Shown here: positions 27,301 through 40,800 of the stretch, piece after piece | Numbering within the stretch: position 1 is the first letter of the stretch | Layout of the letters: every line of letters begins with the position of its first letter | Assembly (NCBI GenBank): GCA_026261815.1 | Contig: JAMPIT010000435.1 | Span: forward strand, 770,501-834,500 | DNA from: Monarcha castaneiventris obscurior | Taxonomy: Eukaryota > Chordata > Aves > Passeriformes > Monarchidae | Length of the DNA stretch: 64,000 bases | Reading direction: 5' to 3' | Notes under the pieces: model-generated | Databases searched by the model: none | What the model was told of the DNA's origin: nothing | Seen by the model: only the letters and a program-made list of their open reading frames with translations | Made by a program: the position numbers and the translations under genes

Positions 27301-30120
27301 CAGGGGCAGGGACTGTTGTTCAAAAGGCACAGGACTGATGTTCAAAAGTGCTTTTACAGTCCATGGTGGTAGTCTAAGCTCTTGTCACACATCAGGGAAG
27401 ACTTACAGACTGGTTTCCGAAGCAGCTCTTTGATTTTAGGTGTAGGTTGCCTTTTCTCTCTCAGATTTGGAAGGAGTTAGCCTAATTTTCTCCTCAGTTG
27501 TCTGAGATGCTACATTAAGTTGGGCTGTTCCTGGTGGTTTCCAGAGGAATGTGGTGGTCTGCAGCCTCCTGCCATCATGGCCCAAGTGCTCTTCAGTGCT
27601 GGGAGAATAAGGATGTGGCCGATGAGGTGAGAAGGGGCAGATATGGCCATGTTCCTTCTCTCCTTGCAGGCTGTACAGAACATCACAGCCAAGTTTGGAT
27701 CCAGCTGGTCTCTACGTGTTGCAGTCTAGGCACACTGTCAAATCCGTATCTGGAAGGGCTCTGCTCATGTGAATTACATTACTGCAATGGCAGCCAAATT
27801 GTCAGGGTTTTATTTATTTATTGTGGAAATGGGGCTGGTGACTCCAGCGGGTTTGTTATTACACTTTGTCTTATGCTCCTTTGGTTTTTGCTGTGTCTTT
27901 GGTGTTTGGGGCAAACAGGAGGCTCATAGCAGTGAACGAAATAGTCTTTGAATTGTGCAGCTTTTCTCTCTAACAATGCGATGAGATGATCTTATATTTA
28001 GTAGTGTAACTAAGATATCAAACCCCAGACTGTGCACATCTCGGCTTGCCTTCTTCTGTGTCATACACTGCAGGTGATTGTTGTTCGGGTACAATGCTGA
28101 ACTAACATCTCCAGACAGATGGATGTTCCAGTCCAGCTGGATGGAAGATGCCATGCTGGAGAGCCTGTCTGTTTCCAAAGAACATTATTGCTTTGGTCTG
28201 CAGCCATCTGTGCTCCTGGTCATGGCAGGCTTCATTTCTTTGCTCTCTACTCTTCTTTTTACTTTTAGACACAAAACTGCTTACAATTACCTCTGCTGAA
28301 ACTAAGACGATTATATCTGTCCAAAAGTGCTTTTGAGTTAAGAAATGTGTCTTCTGTGGCTTATGGTTAATTGAGAAGTCTAGCAGGCAGAGAGACTATT
28401 CTTTCAAGCCACAATACATATTTCTTCATACTGTACATCAGCTTGTATCAACAGCTATTGTCAAACCATCAATTCCTTTATGTCTTCAAGATGTCTGAGC
28501 TTTTTGGTTGGGTTGTAAGACATCAGCTATCAGTATTTATTTACACAGACACCAGATAAAATTGCACATTAAAAACAGCACTGATGAATTGCAACACTGC
28601 AGAAATAAAAACCAGTGAGATTTGTACTCAAAAATATGAACTGTTTTCCCATCAGAGAAGACAGCAGAGAGGAGCCATTGAGAGATGCTGTCAGTAGAAG
28701 AAAAAAAATAGTTTTTCAAGGTGGTAATAAGCTGGCTGTGCCTAAGGGAAATTTGGTGAAAATATGATTCACTTTGGTCACCTCGGAAACAAGCTGTTCA
28801 TGTTACTAGATATTTGAATTATTATTAAAATATTTTGTTATTACATCAAGAACATGGTTAATCAGATGCTTTAAATGTGATACTATAACACACTAATTTT
28901 CTGACATAGAACCAAATGTGGATTTTAGCATATGGATAATTCTATCCTGAATATGCTCTTGGTATTTACTAGCCAAGTCTTAAGAACTGCTTGTGACTGA
29001 ATGAAGTTGGATGCTTTTGAATTTTTATCTGCCTTGTGTTAGTGCATGTGTTTTGTTTCTGATTTCTGAACAAACTGCAGTATGGGATGTCCTTTTAATC
29101 ATATGCCTGTGCTTAGGCTGCTCAGACAGAGACTTCGGGGGTTTAAAGTGCTAAAGGATGCCTTTATTTAAGATAAATACAGCATGCTCAGGGAACACAG
29201 TCCCTCCTGGACCTGCATGGGGGAACTAGGGATTGTTTTAATTTGTTTTGAATTTTTGTATATGGATACCTATGTGAATACCACTTTTTGAAACAGTATG
29301 GATGTCAAATACTTGGTTTTTTATCAGCTGAAAATTTGGCATGCAGGTGTTCTAGTGCACCTCATGAGCTGGGTCTTGTCTTTAAGCTGAGGAGAATATC
29401 CTGTACCCATCATCCATGATGATGTCTTCCTTTTATTTTAATTAGTAGCACATTTGTGTGGGATTTATCAAAACACAAGAATCTAGTACCTATTGGAAAA
29501 CAGCAAGAAGATTTATATAACCTAGAATCAGTGCAAATTGTATGCTATGTAATTGTATTTATAAGAAATTCATATCTGTCTTCTTTTGTTTAGGAAGTCT
29601 TTATGGCCCTACATATGCCTAAAAGTAACTCAATGACAGTGATTTCACTATTCCTGTATAGTTTTCTTCCTTCATGCATTCTCTAAAACTGTTTTAACAG
29701 TTCTGGGATAGTTTTACAAGGTCAAAGCAGCATATAATTTTACCCTTCCAAAATCTTTGTGATGATTCAGAAGCAGAGTTCAGAGCATGTGACACATTGG
29801 GTTAGAAAATGTGAAATTAATAAATAGAAAGCTATTCAGAAAGCACTCTAAAAATGATGAACGCCTTGTAGGAACTGATTTATGAGGCAAGAACAGAAGT
29901 TAGATAAGTAGAGGTTGGTTGAATGGATGGACTGAATGTGTCTTCAAATCTGTGCATGAGCAGTCAAAGAGGAGCTTTTTGTGTATTCAGGGTTGTGGAC
30001 TAGACAAAAGAGGTGTTACAGGGCTGCCAAGACAGTAAGAGGGCAGAACTATGGAACAAAGTTGTTAAGATTTGTGAAAAACTGGAAGGTAAATGAAACT
30101 GATTGTTAAAGAGAAATATT
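27301..30120. other. Intronic sequence, no supported gene
   Basis: Presumed intron. One short segment at about 29107-29225 has a CTTTATTTAAGATAAATACA stretch and repeat-like texture and is listed separately. The overlapping frames at 27534-27951 and 28078-28336 have no recognisable family. Confidence 0.5.
29107..29225. repeat. Possible short repeat remnant
   Basis: This segment is GC-richer than its surroundings. It runs through CTCAGACAGAGACTTCGG, TTTATTTAAGATAAATACAG and GGAACACAGTCCCTCCTGG. The TTTATT core resembles reversed polyadenylation regions of avian LTRs. There is no boundary or duplication to support it further. Confidence 0.25.
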
Positions 30121-30121
30121 T

Positions 30122-30143
30122 TATATATGTATACACACACACG

Positions 30144-30218
<75 letters not shown>
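30122..30218. repeat. Compound alternating purine-pyrimidine tract plus poly-T
   Basis: About 55 bp of strict alternation (TA, CA, CG, then a long AT run) lead directly into 43 consecutive T (30176-30218). Such tracts are slippage-prone and can form Z-DNA or cruciforms. No AATAAA lies in the minus-strand sequence just before the A-run, so a poly(A)-tailed retrocopy is not supported. Confidence 0.9.
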
Positions 30219-30853
30219 CAGCTTTGTTAGACTGGTCAGTCTATTGTGTTGATAGATTATTTCACTTCTTTGTAATTTGGGTTTGTGAAAGCACTACAAG
30301 ACGATGAGAAGCTGTTCTTTATTGGAAGAAGGTGGAGAACTCTTTTTAAAAAGTCTTTTTAAATCTTGAATATCAGTGCTTTGTGAGAAAGCAGCATTTG
30401 CTCTGTGTACAAGTCTTGTTGTTGTGCATTACTAATTTTTCCGTGACATTTATTATACCCAGAAATAGGAATGCAGTCTAGATACAGCAGCCATTCCTCT
30501 CCTGTGATTTCATAGAGCATCAAGTGAATTGACTCAAAAAGGCTGGCAGTTGTGTTAAATGATGGGTTTATGACTCAGTAGGGTTTCAGTACCTCACTCA
30601 CCTTAGTGAAAAACAATGCCTAATTAATTAAAATTGTACCTATCAGCTGTTAAATGACAGTTACTAGCACCATTCTTAAGGACTTAAGTGGAGTGGAAAC
30701 TTGAAAAATTGTGATTTTGCCTTACCATAATAAATGTGTCTCTGATTCTTCATTCTTTAGTACATAAGACGTAACAAACATGGTGATAAAATTGCTTACC
30801 TCACTTCTTTTGCATGCTAAAGGTAATAAAATTTTTAGTGTGCAATAACTAAA

Positions 30854-31907
30854 TTAAGTGGGTTGACCTTGGCTACCTACCAGGTCACTGCCAAACTGCT
30901 TTATCACTCCCTTCCTCAACAACGCAGGAGAGAAAATAATAAAAACGGCTCATGGGTCAAGATAAGGACAGGGAGATATCACTCAGCAATTACCATGATA
31001 GGCAAAACAGGCTCAACTTGAGGAAATAAATTTAATTTATTGCCAATCAAATCAGAGTAAGATAATAAGAAATAAGAACAAATTTAAATCTCCCCCTCCT
31101 CCCCCTTCCCAATCTGAAATTCGCTCCTGATTCTTCTACCCCCTTGCCCCAAGCAACAGAGGAGGATGTGGAATGGGAGTTATGGTCAGTTTACAAGGCC
31201 TTGCTTCTACTATTCTTCCCGCCTCACACTCCTCCCCTGCTCCAGCATGGGGCCCTTTCCGCAGCAGAAAGTCCTTCATGAACTGTTTCAATGTGGGTCC
31301 TTCCCACGGGCTGCAGTTCCTTGTGAGCTGCTTCAGTGTGTGTCCCTTCTGTGGGGTCACAAGTCCTGCCACCAAACTTGCTCCAGTGTGGGCTCCTTTC
31401 CATGGGGTGACAGGTCCCAACAGGAGCCTGCTCCATTGTTGGCTGTTCCCTGAGGTCACAGGGCCTATCCACATGTTCTGATGTGAGTTTCCTCCATGGG
31501 CTGCACATGGATCTCTGCATCCCAGTGGATCTCCATGGGTTGCAGGGACACAGCTGCCTTACCCTGGGCTGCACCACGGGCTGCAGAGGAACCTCAGCTC
31601 CGGCATCTGAAGCACCTCCTGCCCCTCCTTCTGCCCTGATCTGGGTGTCTGCAGAGCTGTTTCTCACATGTTCTCAATCCTCTCTCCCATCTGCTCTTGT
31701 GCAAGGTTTTTTACCCTTTCTTACATACCTTCTCATAGAGGTGCTGCCAGTGTTGGTGATGGGCTCAGCTTTGGTCAGTGATGGGTCTGTCTTGGAGCTG
31801 GCTGGCATTGGCTCCATTGGACATGGGGGCAGCTTCTGGCATCTTGTCATAGAATCCACCCCTGTAGACCCCCAGCTACCAAAACCTTGCCATGCAAACC
31901 CAATACA
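30854..31907 (-). mobile_element. Solo LTR, family 1, copy A
   Basis: An LTR of about 1054 bp. On the minus (sense) strand it starts TGTATTGGGTTTGCATGG. AATAAA lies at 31036-31041, about 180 bp from the sense 3' end. Flanks are CTAAA (30849-30853) and GTAAA (31908-31912), an imperfect 5-bp target duplication. On the + strand the interior carries units near 31239, 31286, 31330, 31381 and 31429, each around CTCCAGTGTGGG, spaced 45-50 bp. The 17-mer AGGCAAAACAGGCTCAA at 31000-31016 is also in family 2. The family is one I recognise as common in bird genomes, probably from an ERVL-like retrovirus given the 5-bp duplication. No internal retroviral genes adjoin, so it is a solo LTR. Minus-strand frames at 31136-31474 and 31224-31667 run through it. 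Confidence 0.8.
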
Positions 31908-31912
31908 GTAAA

Positions 31913-34900
31913 ATGAGAGTTTCTTTTCTGTAGGAAGTCATGCAGTACACATGACAGTGGCATAAATTCTGAAATTCTCTTTCTATGCTTTCTCAACAGA
32001 AGGAGCTGTTCTAACTGTGGTTTTGGGGAGGACAACCAGCTTTGGATTGTGTTACAAGGGTTCTGACTGTTGTGGAAATGTAATGTTTTGTGTTTTTCTC
32101 CTTTCAGTTTTACAGTCATCTCAGTGTTGTGTTACAGCCCATCAGCAGGAGCTGTTTTCATGTGTGTATATTTTAACATCTAGGTTCTTACTTCCCTCTT
32201 AAGCTCAATTTCATCTCTTCTTTTCCCGAACATTAAGGAAATGTCTTTTTTTCTTGTTAGCATTGTTACTCTCAACCTTTTTAAGGCACTTCCTCTGCTT
32301 TCCATCAAAGGGCAGACATTATAAGGAAGGAAATACAGGCAGTGGCTTCTCCCTTCACTTCTGTTTGCAGCAATCCTACAAGTGCTGTTATTCCTCTTGT
32401 GAATAAAGAGGAGTTTTTCGTGGTCATTACCTTTCTGGAGGCGATTTTTTTGCTGCTGCTGTGCAGGAAAGCAAAGGATATTCAGGATAGGAACATGTGC
32501 ATGGAGCACAGATTTGTGGAACAGTGTACCTTAACTTACTAAAGGAAGAAGTGTGAATTACTTTTTTTAACTCTGGGATTCAAGCTTCATGTAGTAATCT
32601 GCAGCAGCCAGGTGTGGTGGGGGACCGAGTACCACCAGTGCCTGCTAGCTCTCTTCTGTACTTGGTAGCTACAAATTAATATTCTATATTTTATGCTGGT
32701 ATAGGCGTGTTGATTTGCACTGACTAGAGATTTGTATTCTCAAAACCTTTTTCAATTACAAAACTGAGAACTTTGGTCCAGGAAAAATCTCAGAGACTCT
32801 TCAAAATAGGGTTTTTATTATATAATCTTATGAATTATATGTGGAGCAGGTTTACTTTGACAATTATCACTTCATGTTTTTCAAAGTCTCTAGCAGTGGG
32901 AGTGTGTTTTCATAGTGTCCTGTCTGGCTCTCCTGTGTGGGTGACCTCATGCTGTGTGCCACAATGTTATGAGGTTACATTGCTGTTAATAAAAAGTGAA
33001 CAGTAGCTTGAAATGTATGGAGGAGAAGGCATTGGAAACCATTGGGGTGAGGAGTATTTTGCATTGATTTTTGGTATTGACTTTCTATCCACAGCTTGTC
33101 TAGTTCTGCTGTCTTTATTTTTCATCATTTATTTACAACTAATGTAGAATGACTAATGAAATCAGGCCAGAATTTCCTTCTTAATCAAGATGGTGAAAAT
33201 TAGATATCTGTAGGAGTTTCCATGTTTATATTGATAATGGAAGCTCACATGGTTTTCATAATGGCTCTCTGCAGAGACACAATGTATGAAGTTTTCATCA
33301 GAGCAATCTAGGAGTTACTATTTTGCTATTAAATAAAGTTTAATCTAGCTTAAAAATTTGAGTCAGAACACAGCAGTTGGAATCAGTAATGCTCATTCAA
33401 CCCTCCTTTTCTTTCTCTTCATTTAGGGTGAGGTCTTTGTTCATTCACCTCCGTGTGCAGTGTACAAATAAGTACATGCACACAAACTATTCAGTAGGTT
33501 GGTTCAAAGCCCATTAAACTCATAGTGTCTTTCTGTTAACTTTCACAAGGATTACTTTAACCTGATGTGTGCCTTTGCCACTGCCCTGCTGTGCAGTCTT
33601 GTATTTTACAGAGAATTTCACTGCGTTTTGGAAGAGCTCTAAAAGCCGTGGCCATGCTGGAATTGGGCCTTAATGCTGATAACATGCTCCGAAATTTATG
33701 TAATGGTGCTGGCAATAAAACAGTAATTTACTATCACAAATAACAGCATAATGCCACCTCTGTTCCAACCTCTACCCCCAAAGGTGCGCTGTGTACTACA
33801 AATTAAAACCCTGCTTCTGGAAAGCTCAGGAAGCTTGTTTGCAGTGAGGCTCTTGGCAGGAGGGCATGTGCCCATTCAAGATCTTCCATTAAAACATCAA
33901 CCAGGCAACATACTCCCTCACAGATAGTTGTCATGGCTGGGAAGGACTGGCTCTGTGCCTCTCTGCTCCATCCTTTCGTTGTGCTCTGACCACTTGTCTT
34001 GGTGGAACTCAAGGGAATCTGTGAGTGTATTTCTCAGTAGCTGATACTGATAAAGGAAATATATGTAAAACATACATTGTAAAACTGTCTATGATGATGG
34101 GCTATGTAGTAATTTAGATGAAGAGTTACTAGAAATTAAATATTAAGGACCTGAGTGTTCCAATTTCTTCTTTTCTTAACTGCAGCTGAACATGTGACTG
34201 TGTTATGAAAGGGAAAAGCATTAAATCACCAGTTCAATTTCATAGCCAAAAGCAAAGCAATTAAAATAAAATTCATACTAAGTGTTCAGGCAGGACATAA
34301 AGTTGCAGGTAAAGAATATTTTTATGATCAGCTGTTGGATTGCCCTCCCACCCCCTCTTACTGTTTCTCCTATTTATCTCACCTCGGGTTATGCCTAAGG
34401 AATGCAGTACTGTTGCAATCTCCAAACCAAAAATGCCTCTTTTAGTAACTAGTGCTATAAATCGTACCTGATTATCATATTTGCTTGGGAGAGAGATGCA
34501 TCTTGCACTTTTCAGTTATGTCAATTAAGATTGTGTTTATAGGGAAAAATATTTATAATGTCTAAAATTAGGTTTTTTCATTCTGCTGATGCTTCATTGT
34601 TTATTTTTACATTATAGATGAAATTAAATTTAAAAAGGCACAAACAGTAAGACTAGATTGCATAGCAAGGATGTGAAACAGAAATGTGCTTAGCATGGCT
34701 CTGAGGGATACTCGGAAAGGAACTGTTTTGCAATGATCCATAATTTCCTTATCTGAATATGATATTTGTCTCTGATCCTCTGTGGAACCTGATTAACAGG
34801 GAATAATTTGGACCCATGAAAATAAAACCAGTAAATCCTCTATCATGTGGAACCACCTGGTTTGAATTATGTGGCAATGAAGAGGCATTGCTGCCAAGTC

Positions 34901-37670
34901 AGCAATGGTAATGAGTCTGCCACTTCAGTGTTTCCTCATGGATTTTTCATCAGAGCTGGATAGGGGCACAAGATGTGATGGAAACAGCTGAATAATGAAT
35001 TGTTGAAATGATGTTAAGAGAGTAGTTAGGAAAATGAAGGCCATAAATAGAGACGATAGGGCACAAGTTGGTGTTTGCCAGCATGGGACAATGTTACCTG
35101 TGTGCTGCACAGATAGTCCTTGAGTGAAAACACTACTTCAGTGTGAAATGGTGGAGTATTAATTTAATATGATTTTTACTACTAAGATATATCTGTCTCA
35201 CTTATTATAACAATATATACTAAAAGTCATTATAAAACACCAGACTAGTAGTTGTCCAGGGACTGTAGGTTTTTTCAGATATGATAAAGACACCACCCCA
35301 GGAAACCCCATACAGTTTTCATAAGCATTTAATTTTTCAGAGAGCTACAGCATCCTTCAAAATGCCACAATAAAATGTTGCTGTGGGCACAAGGATTCTA
35401 GATCAATTACATGGGCAGCCTTTTACAATTTATCATTTGAAGATAGCATCTGTGTGGATTTGAAGGAGTAAGCCAGTCAATATGGCAGGATGTAGATAGA
35501 AGGAGGCAAACTGGGTAAGAGTAGTGGGCAAAAAATAGAGAGTGAAAGAAAAATGGTGGATGGTAGCATAAGACATGGGCTAATGGAACGAGATTTTTAA
35601 TATAATTACTCTCAGTATAACAGCATGAAGAAAGAATTGCTCATTTTGATACAGTAATCCACTGTTCAACCCTAGCCATTAGTAAAATAAAATAGAGGGG
35701 GTTGAAAAACTAAGGTATGAGCTGAATGAAAATGGATAGAGTTATTTCAATGTATTGTGCTGCTTGGCTAATACAGGTGAATGGAAGATTAGAGAAAAAC
35801 AGCATTTCCCTCACCTCTTCCCTTCTACCCTCCCTCTGTATAAGCATCCACTGGTATCTCTCAGAATGTTTGGAAAGATTAAAAAATAACAATAAATAAG
35901 GAGGTGAATCTGTTACAGAAATCTTGCATTCCTTTTCTGACAGCAGTATTTATTTCATTAGTGCTTGCTGAGATCCAGCAGTTTCTTTCATAAGTGAAAT
36001 CAAAGCCAAAGCAAGCCTGGCTTTGGGAGTACATTTATGTAGTAAAGTAGAAGCAATCTTTTTAGGGAACTGAGCTATTTTCCTGAGAATGAGGTGATTA
36101 TTTTGCTTTGTTTTCTAATGGGCAGTAATATATTTGTGAGCAGTGGCAGCGCATAACCTTTTATTTGTAGTAGACTTTTGTAATGGCAGCTCTTACAGCT
36201 ACGCATGAAGTAGTTAGATTTAGAATGAATTCTTGTGCATTAGGAGCCTTTGAAGAAGAAAAATGGGTGAAAGAGTGGTACTAAGGGAGAGTACTACTAA
36301 GGGAGAGTAGTCCAGTTAGATTTATTATATATAATTCTTCCCACTTCTTTCCTTCTAGTAATTTGGTGAGGTTTTCATCCTGGGTTCTAGCCAGGGGAAA
36401 GCAATTAGGTCCCTCTGTGTCCCAGGGAAGCACATTGTGCTGCACTGGTGAGCACCATTTCTGTAAGGGATCAGACTTCACAGATTTTTACACATTTGTT
36501 GGTCTGTGTGGATTCATGAGGGAACATGTTCAGATCAGACCCTTGTCATTGTACTCAGGGTTTTAGCAAGGGAGTGATGGAGAACAGTGTCAAACTGCTG
36601 ATTCCAGACTTCAAAGCTCGCAGTTGCCCAAAGATGTGCTGCCCTGGCAGACTGGGACAGGATAGTGCACAGTTTACTGTTTGGCTTATCAAACCATCTT
36701 TGATGGAAAGAATTTGTCCCACATACGCCTTGTGATAAGCCCTTTTTTTCCCACTATCTTCTACTCAACAGCTAGGAGATTTCCAAAACATCTCCTGCTT
36801 TCTGGAAAAATATACAGCATACCTGATGGAGAACAGGAAAAGCCAATGGTTTTTGATGTTTTCTGAACTGTTTAATTTCTGTTGAACTGCCAAACATGAT
36901 TATTGTGGTGAAGTTAAGCAATATTTCTTTATTGGGTACATGTTGCTATACCCATGCAAGCATTTATTATATCTACTTGAACCGTAGGAACACCGACATT
37001 TTACTTACCACGTCTGTAGAAATGTTTATTTATTCCTAAATTAACACTTGGAGAGAAGCTTTAAGAAAACTCTTCTGAAAAAGATAATATGTACAAATAT
37101 GATTATTTACTAACTTTGAAAAAGTATCGGGTGTGGATGAAAGAATTTATAATGTGAAATATTGAACACAACATCTTTTATAAAAATAATAAAAAGAACA
37201 GCAATTTTTGAGCTGTTTTTAAGATAAAATTTATATGAAAAAGCAAGCTAACATCATCATGGGGCTTACAGCTACATTTATTTCTAATTTCATATTTTTA
37301 TAGGAGAAGCTTTCAAAATGCATTATATTTGAATGGCATTCTTTTTCTGAGTTTCTCTCTTACCTGTCTGAATTTAGCTCTTACCTGCTGCAGAATCCTT
37401 GGCAATATTGTCAGGACCATTGCTCTGACTATGGATAGAGAGAGCACAGATCTCTGCTGGTTCATTATGTAGTGCTGTTCTTGGAGGATACAGCAACAGC
37501 TCTGTAACCCCTGAAATCTCCTGTGTATGACTCTAAAAGAGCAAACAGCTGCTCCTGTTGTAGGCTTGCTCCTGCAAAGTTCCAAGACCCAGCAACTTGT
37601 GTAAGGCCAGCACCAGTTTATATGGGATTACCTCCATTTTAGTTGAAGTGGACTGATTACAATCAGCAGA
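31913..37670. other. Intronic sequence, no supported gene
   Basis: Presumed NELL1 intron. Contents seen: a possible conserved stretch at 33640-33760 and a 13-bp direct repeat at 36281-36293 and 36297-36309. No frame resembles a known protein. Confidence 0.5.
36281..36309. repeat. Short tandem duplication, CTAAGGGAGAGTA twice
   Basis: Two identical 13-bp copies, with a 16-bp period, joined by CTA. It is a local slippage or duplication product with no further signal. Confidence 0.9.
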
Positions 37671-37675
37671 AGTTG

Positions 37676-37890
37676 CATAGGATCACAGACTGGTTTGGGT
37701 TGGAAGGGACCTTAAAGAGACCTATTTCCAACCCCCCTGCCATGGTAAAAGACAACTTCCACTAGAACACTTCCAGGGACGGGGCACCACGGCTCCTCTG
37801 ACTGTGCTGCCCTTGTCTGAGCACTCTCACATGAAAGAATTTCTTCCCAGTGTCTAATCTAAACCCACCCTCTGTCAGTTTGAAGCCTCA
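37676..37890 (-). mobile_element. CR1 LINE 3' fragment
   Basis: On the + strand it begins GCATAGGATCACAGACTGG, then GGTTGGAAGGGACCTTAAAG, and continues through AGGGACGGGGCACC and TCTTCCCAGTGTCTAATCTA. This is CR1 in reverse, starting at its 3' terminus. It is 5'-truncated, as is usual for CR1 insertions, and it fades after the GTTTGAAGCC landmark at about 37888. Confidence 0.85.
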
Positions 37891-37894
37891 GAAT

Positions 37895-40800
37895 GAAGCA
37901 ACTTCTCAGTGTTTCTCCCAGGCTACCTGTCATTACATCTTGCTCTTTTCAGAGCACTTAATACAGTTCAATAGACATCAGTCATCATCGTCTTTTTTTT
38001 TTCCTTTATGAAGGACACCGGGTCATTTCCCTGAAATACGAAATTCTTACTTCAAGTAGCTGCCAGTATTCCTGAGTATGTTAAAATACCTGGGGGTGTC
38101 AAAGAATCTCTCTGCCATAATGTCCATGAGAGGATGTAATGAATGTTCCTCAGAGTCCACAAATCCCTTACAGCAGAGTGTCCTCAAAGGCATTGATCTG
38201 CCTTGATGGAGTCCAAGGGGCCAGGGAGTAGCTGCAGAGCAGGGAAGGTGGCATTGACTTGGGTAAAAGTCCTGAATCCTGCTGACCAGGCAGACTCCCA
38301 GACTGAGAAGTGGCTTGCTTGTTACGTGGCCTCTCATAAGCCACTGAGGGGAAGAGCAAATTCAGCAGTGTCTTTAAAGAAAAATCCGTACACCCCCTCA
38401 GGCACATTCCTTAGCAGCCTGTTGTGTTGCTGTGCATTCTAGATAGAAATATCAGTATAGTTTCAAAGAATAATTACAAGGAAAAAATTAAAAGACTTGA
38501 ATAATCCCGGATAAAGCAATCTTTTTTAACTTCAGTTAGTTCTAAACATCATAGCAGCTGCTACAGTAGTACAAGCAGAATTTTGACTTGTTTTTCCTAG
38601 TTGCTTTGGCGTGTTTGAGCAAATGACTGAGCTGCTGCTGTTAGCCAAAACCTGTTTCCCCAAATGTTTCATTCTGCTTTCTGTGATTATTTTTAATCTG
38701 TGTTCTCTTAAGCTGCGTTATCATATGTGAATTCTGGCTGCATATTTTTTAAAATAACTTATTTGCAACTGTCAGAGATACCTTATGAATAAGTTATCAA
38801 CCATCCCTAAGAGCTGTAGCTGCAAACATTTTTAAAAAAGTAATACTTAAAAGTCTGTGAACATTTTCTATTAAAGTATTTCTCAAATGAATGCACTTAG
38901 GGTTAAGAAAACAGCTCCTTTCTGTTAAAAACAACACCATATTACTTATATTTTCTTTAACATTAACACATCAGTGGCAAGTTTTGAACTGATTGAAATG
39001 ATCTTTTAGGAAAAGTTCAATTTAAATAAATTGTATTTGTCCTAAGAGATCTCAAGGTTCTTTGGGACCAAACCAGTGCAGCATAATTTACCAGTGTAAT
39101 GATGGAAAGCACAAAGGAGAGTGGAACTGCAAATTTTCAGTTTTCCTTAGAGTGAAGCAGAATTTAGTAGCATAATAAAAGGAAAAACTTCTTGCTGAGA
39201 GGGACACTAGATAGTCTGAACATCAAGATTTAAAGAGCTGAGTGCTGCCTTTCAAAATAGGACTGTGTTGTTTTGAAGAGTGATGACCCAAAAAGACTAT
39301 AGATGAAATTCCCTGACTCCAAAGAGTAGGGGAATTGGTCAGATCATTGGAGATTCAGGCTATGGAAATAATTTTTTTTTTTAATTTTCATTTTTTTGTT
39401 CTGCAAAAAATAATTAAGTAAAGAGGCTAATGACTTACGTATTACCGTAAGCAATAACAATGATGGAGAAGGGGATTGTATTGTACTTAGGCAGTATTTT
39501 AATGTCTAAGGCTTCACTAGGACAGATTTTAGGAAACAACCACATTCCTGGGCAGTTTAGTACTGTAGCTGAGAAACAAGTAACAAAATGTTGTGATCTC
39601 TTTTTTGAGAAAAATCAATTGCTACCTTGAGTGTAAATGGTAAAAGTATTTAAACTTAACACTACTGAAATAAAGACCAGGAAGGTACCTTCACTTGAAT
39701 TTTATTTTTGTCCTTCTCAGGAATGTTAGGATTATTCGGGGCTGGGCTGCACTGGAAAGTATGACTGTTCAAGTGTGATTTGCATGTGAATGTGTGCTTT
39801 AAAATATTTATTTGTTTAGGTGTTTAACCTGATAGTTGAACAGTTTCCATCCCTAGAGGGGCAGTTAAATAGACAGAAAGCAGATTTGGAATATTGATAC
39901 TCTTGTCCTGATCATAAAGTAGGTATATCAATGTAAAGCACTTCAACGCTGTGCCCAGAGGAAGAGGCTGCACCATTTTAATGATGCTCTAAAAGTCAAA
40001 GTGGTAATACCTCCTGATATTATTATATTGATAATTATTTTATTGCCTTTGGATTCCCAGGTGATGTTACACCAGCCCTAATTTATGAAGGCATTTTTCG
40101 CTAGTTAGTTACTTAATGACATTTGGGTAATATTTCTCAGCCTTGTTGAAAGGGACTTTTTTCTTTGGCTTATCTGCTCTTGTTTTGGGCTATTTCCTTG
40201 CCCCTTAATGGGCAGTAGCTCCATCCCCAAGGCAGAGAGTTGCACTGCTGCCCTGCCTTGGAGGAGATGAATTGCTACCAAGGAAGCTGGTAAATAGTTG
40301 TTGGTAAACAGTTTTAAGGCTAGCCTAAACATTTGCTGCCAGTAATTAGTCTCCTCTTACTCAGGCAGTTGGGGGAGGCTGAGCTGCTGCCAGCTCATGG
40401 GGAACTGCTGACTGCTGTATCTAATGCTTTATGGCTCCCTGAGGGTTCTAGTGCACAATTTGAGAAACCAGGCCTGTGCTAAAGGTAAAAACCAGGTGTG
40501 CAGTATGTTAGATGCATGAGGTGTATGAGAAAGAAGACAGGCAGTGGGAGGTGAAAAGGAAAAATAGGAAGGCAAGTAGAGCTGAAGTCAAGTGAGTCTG
40601 ACAGTGGAAAGGAGATAAGAGCAGGAGAGGACAGAATCAGGGAGAATTTGGAGAACAAGTAAATACAATGAACAAGGAGCTGCTAAGTCAGTGAAGTGAA
40701 AATGGCTTGTGTTCATTTTTGCATGAGCATAAGGTGGCCAAAATTTTAGGACGTGTCTCATGCTCCAGTTATGCTCTGCTGTTTCAGAAACTTCGTTGGT

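Noticed and set aside
31224..31667. 147-codon minus frame, long and proline/serine-rich
   Set aside because: It lies wholly inside the family 1 LTR and is a by-product of its GC-rich modules. I do not call it a gene, although the frame's repetition is noted as a finding.
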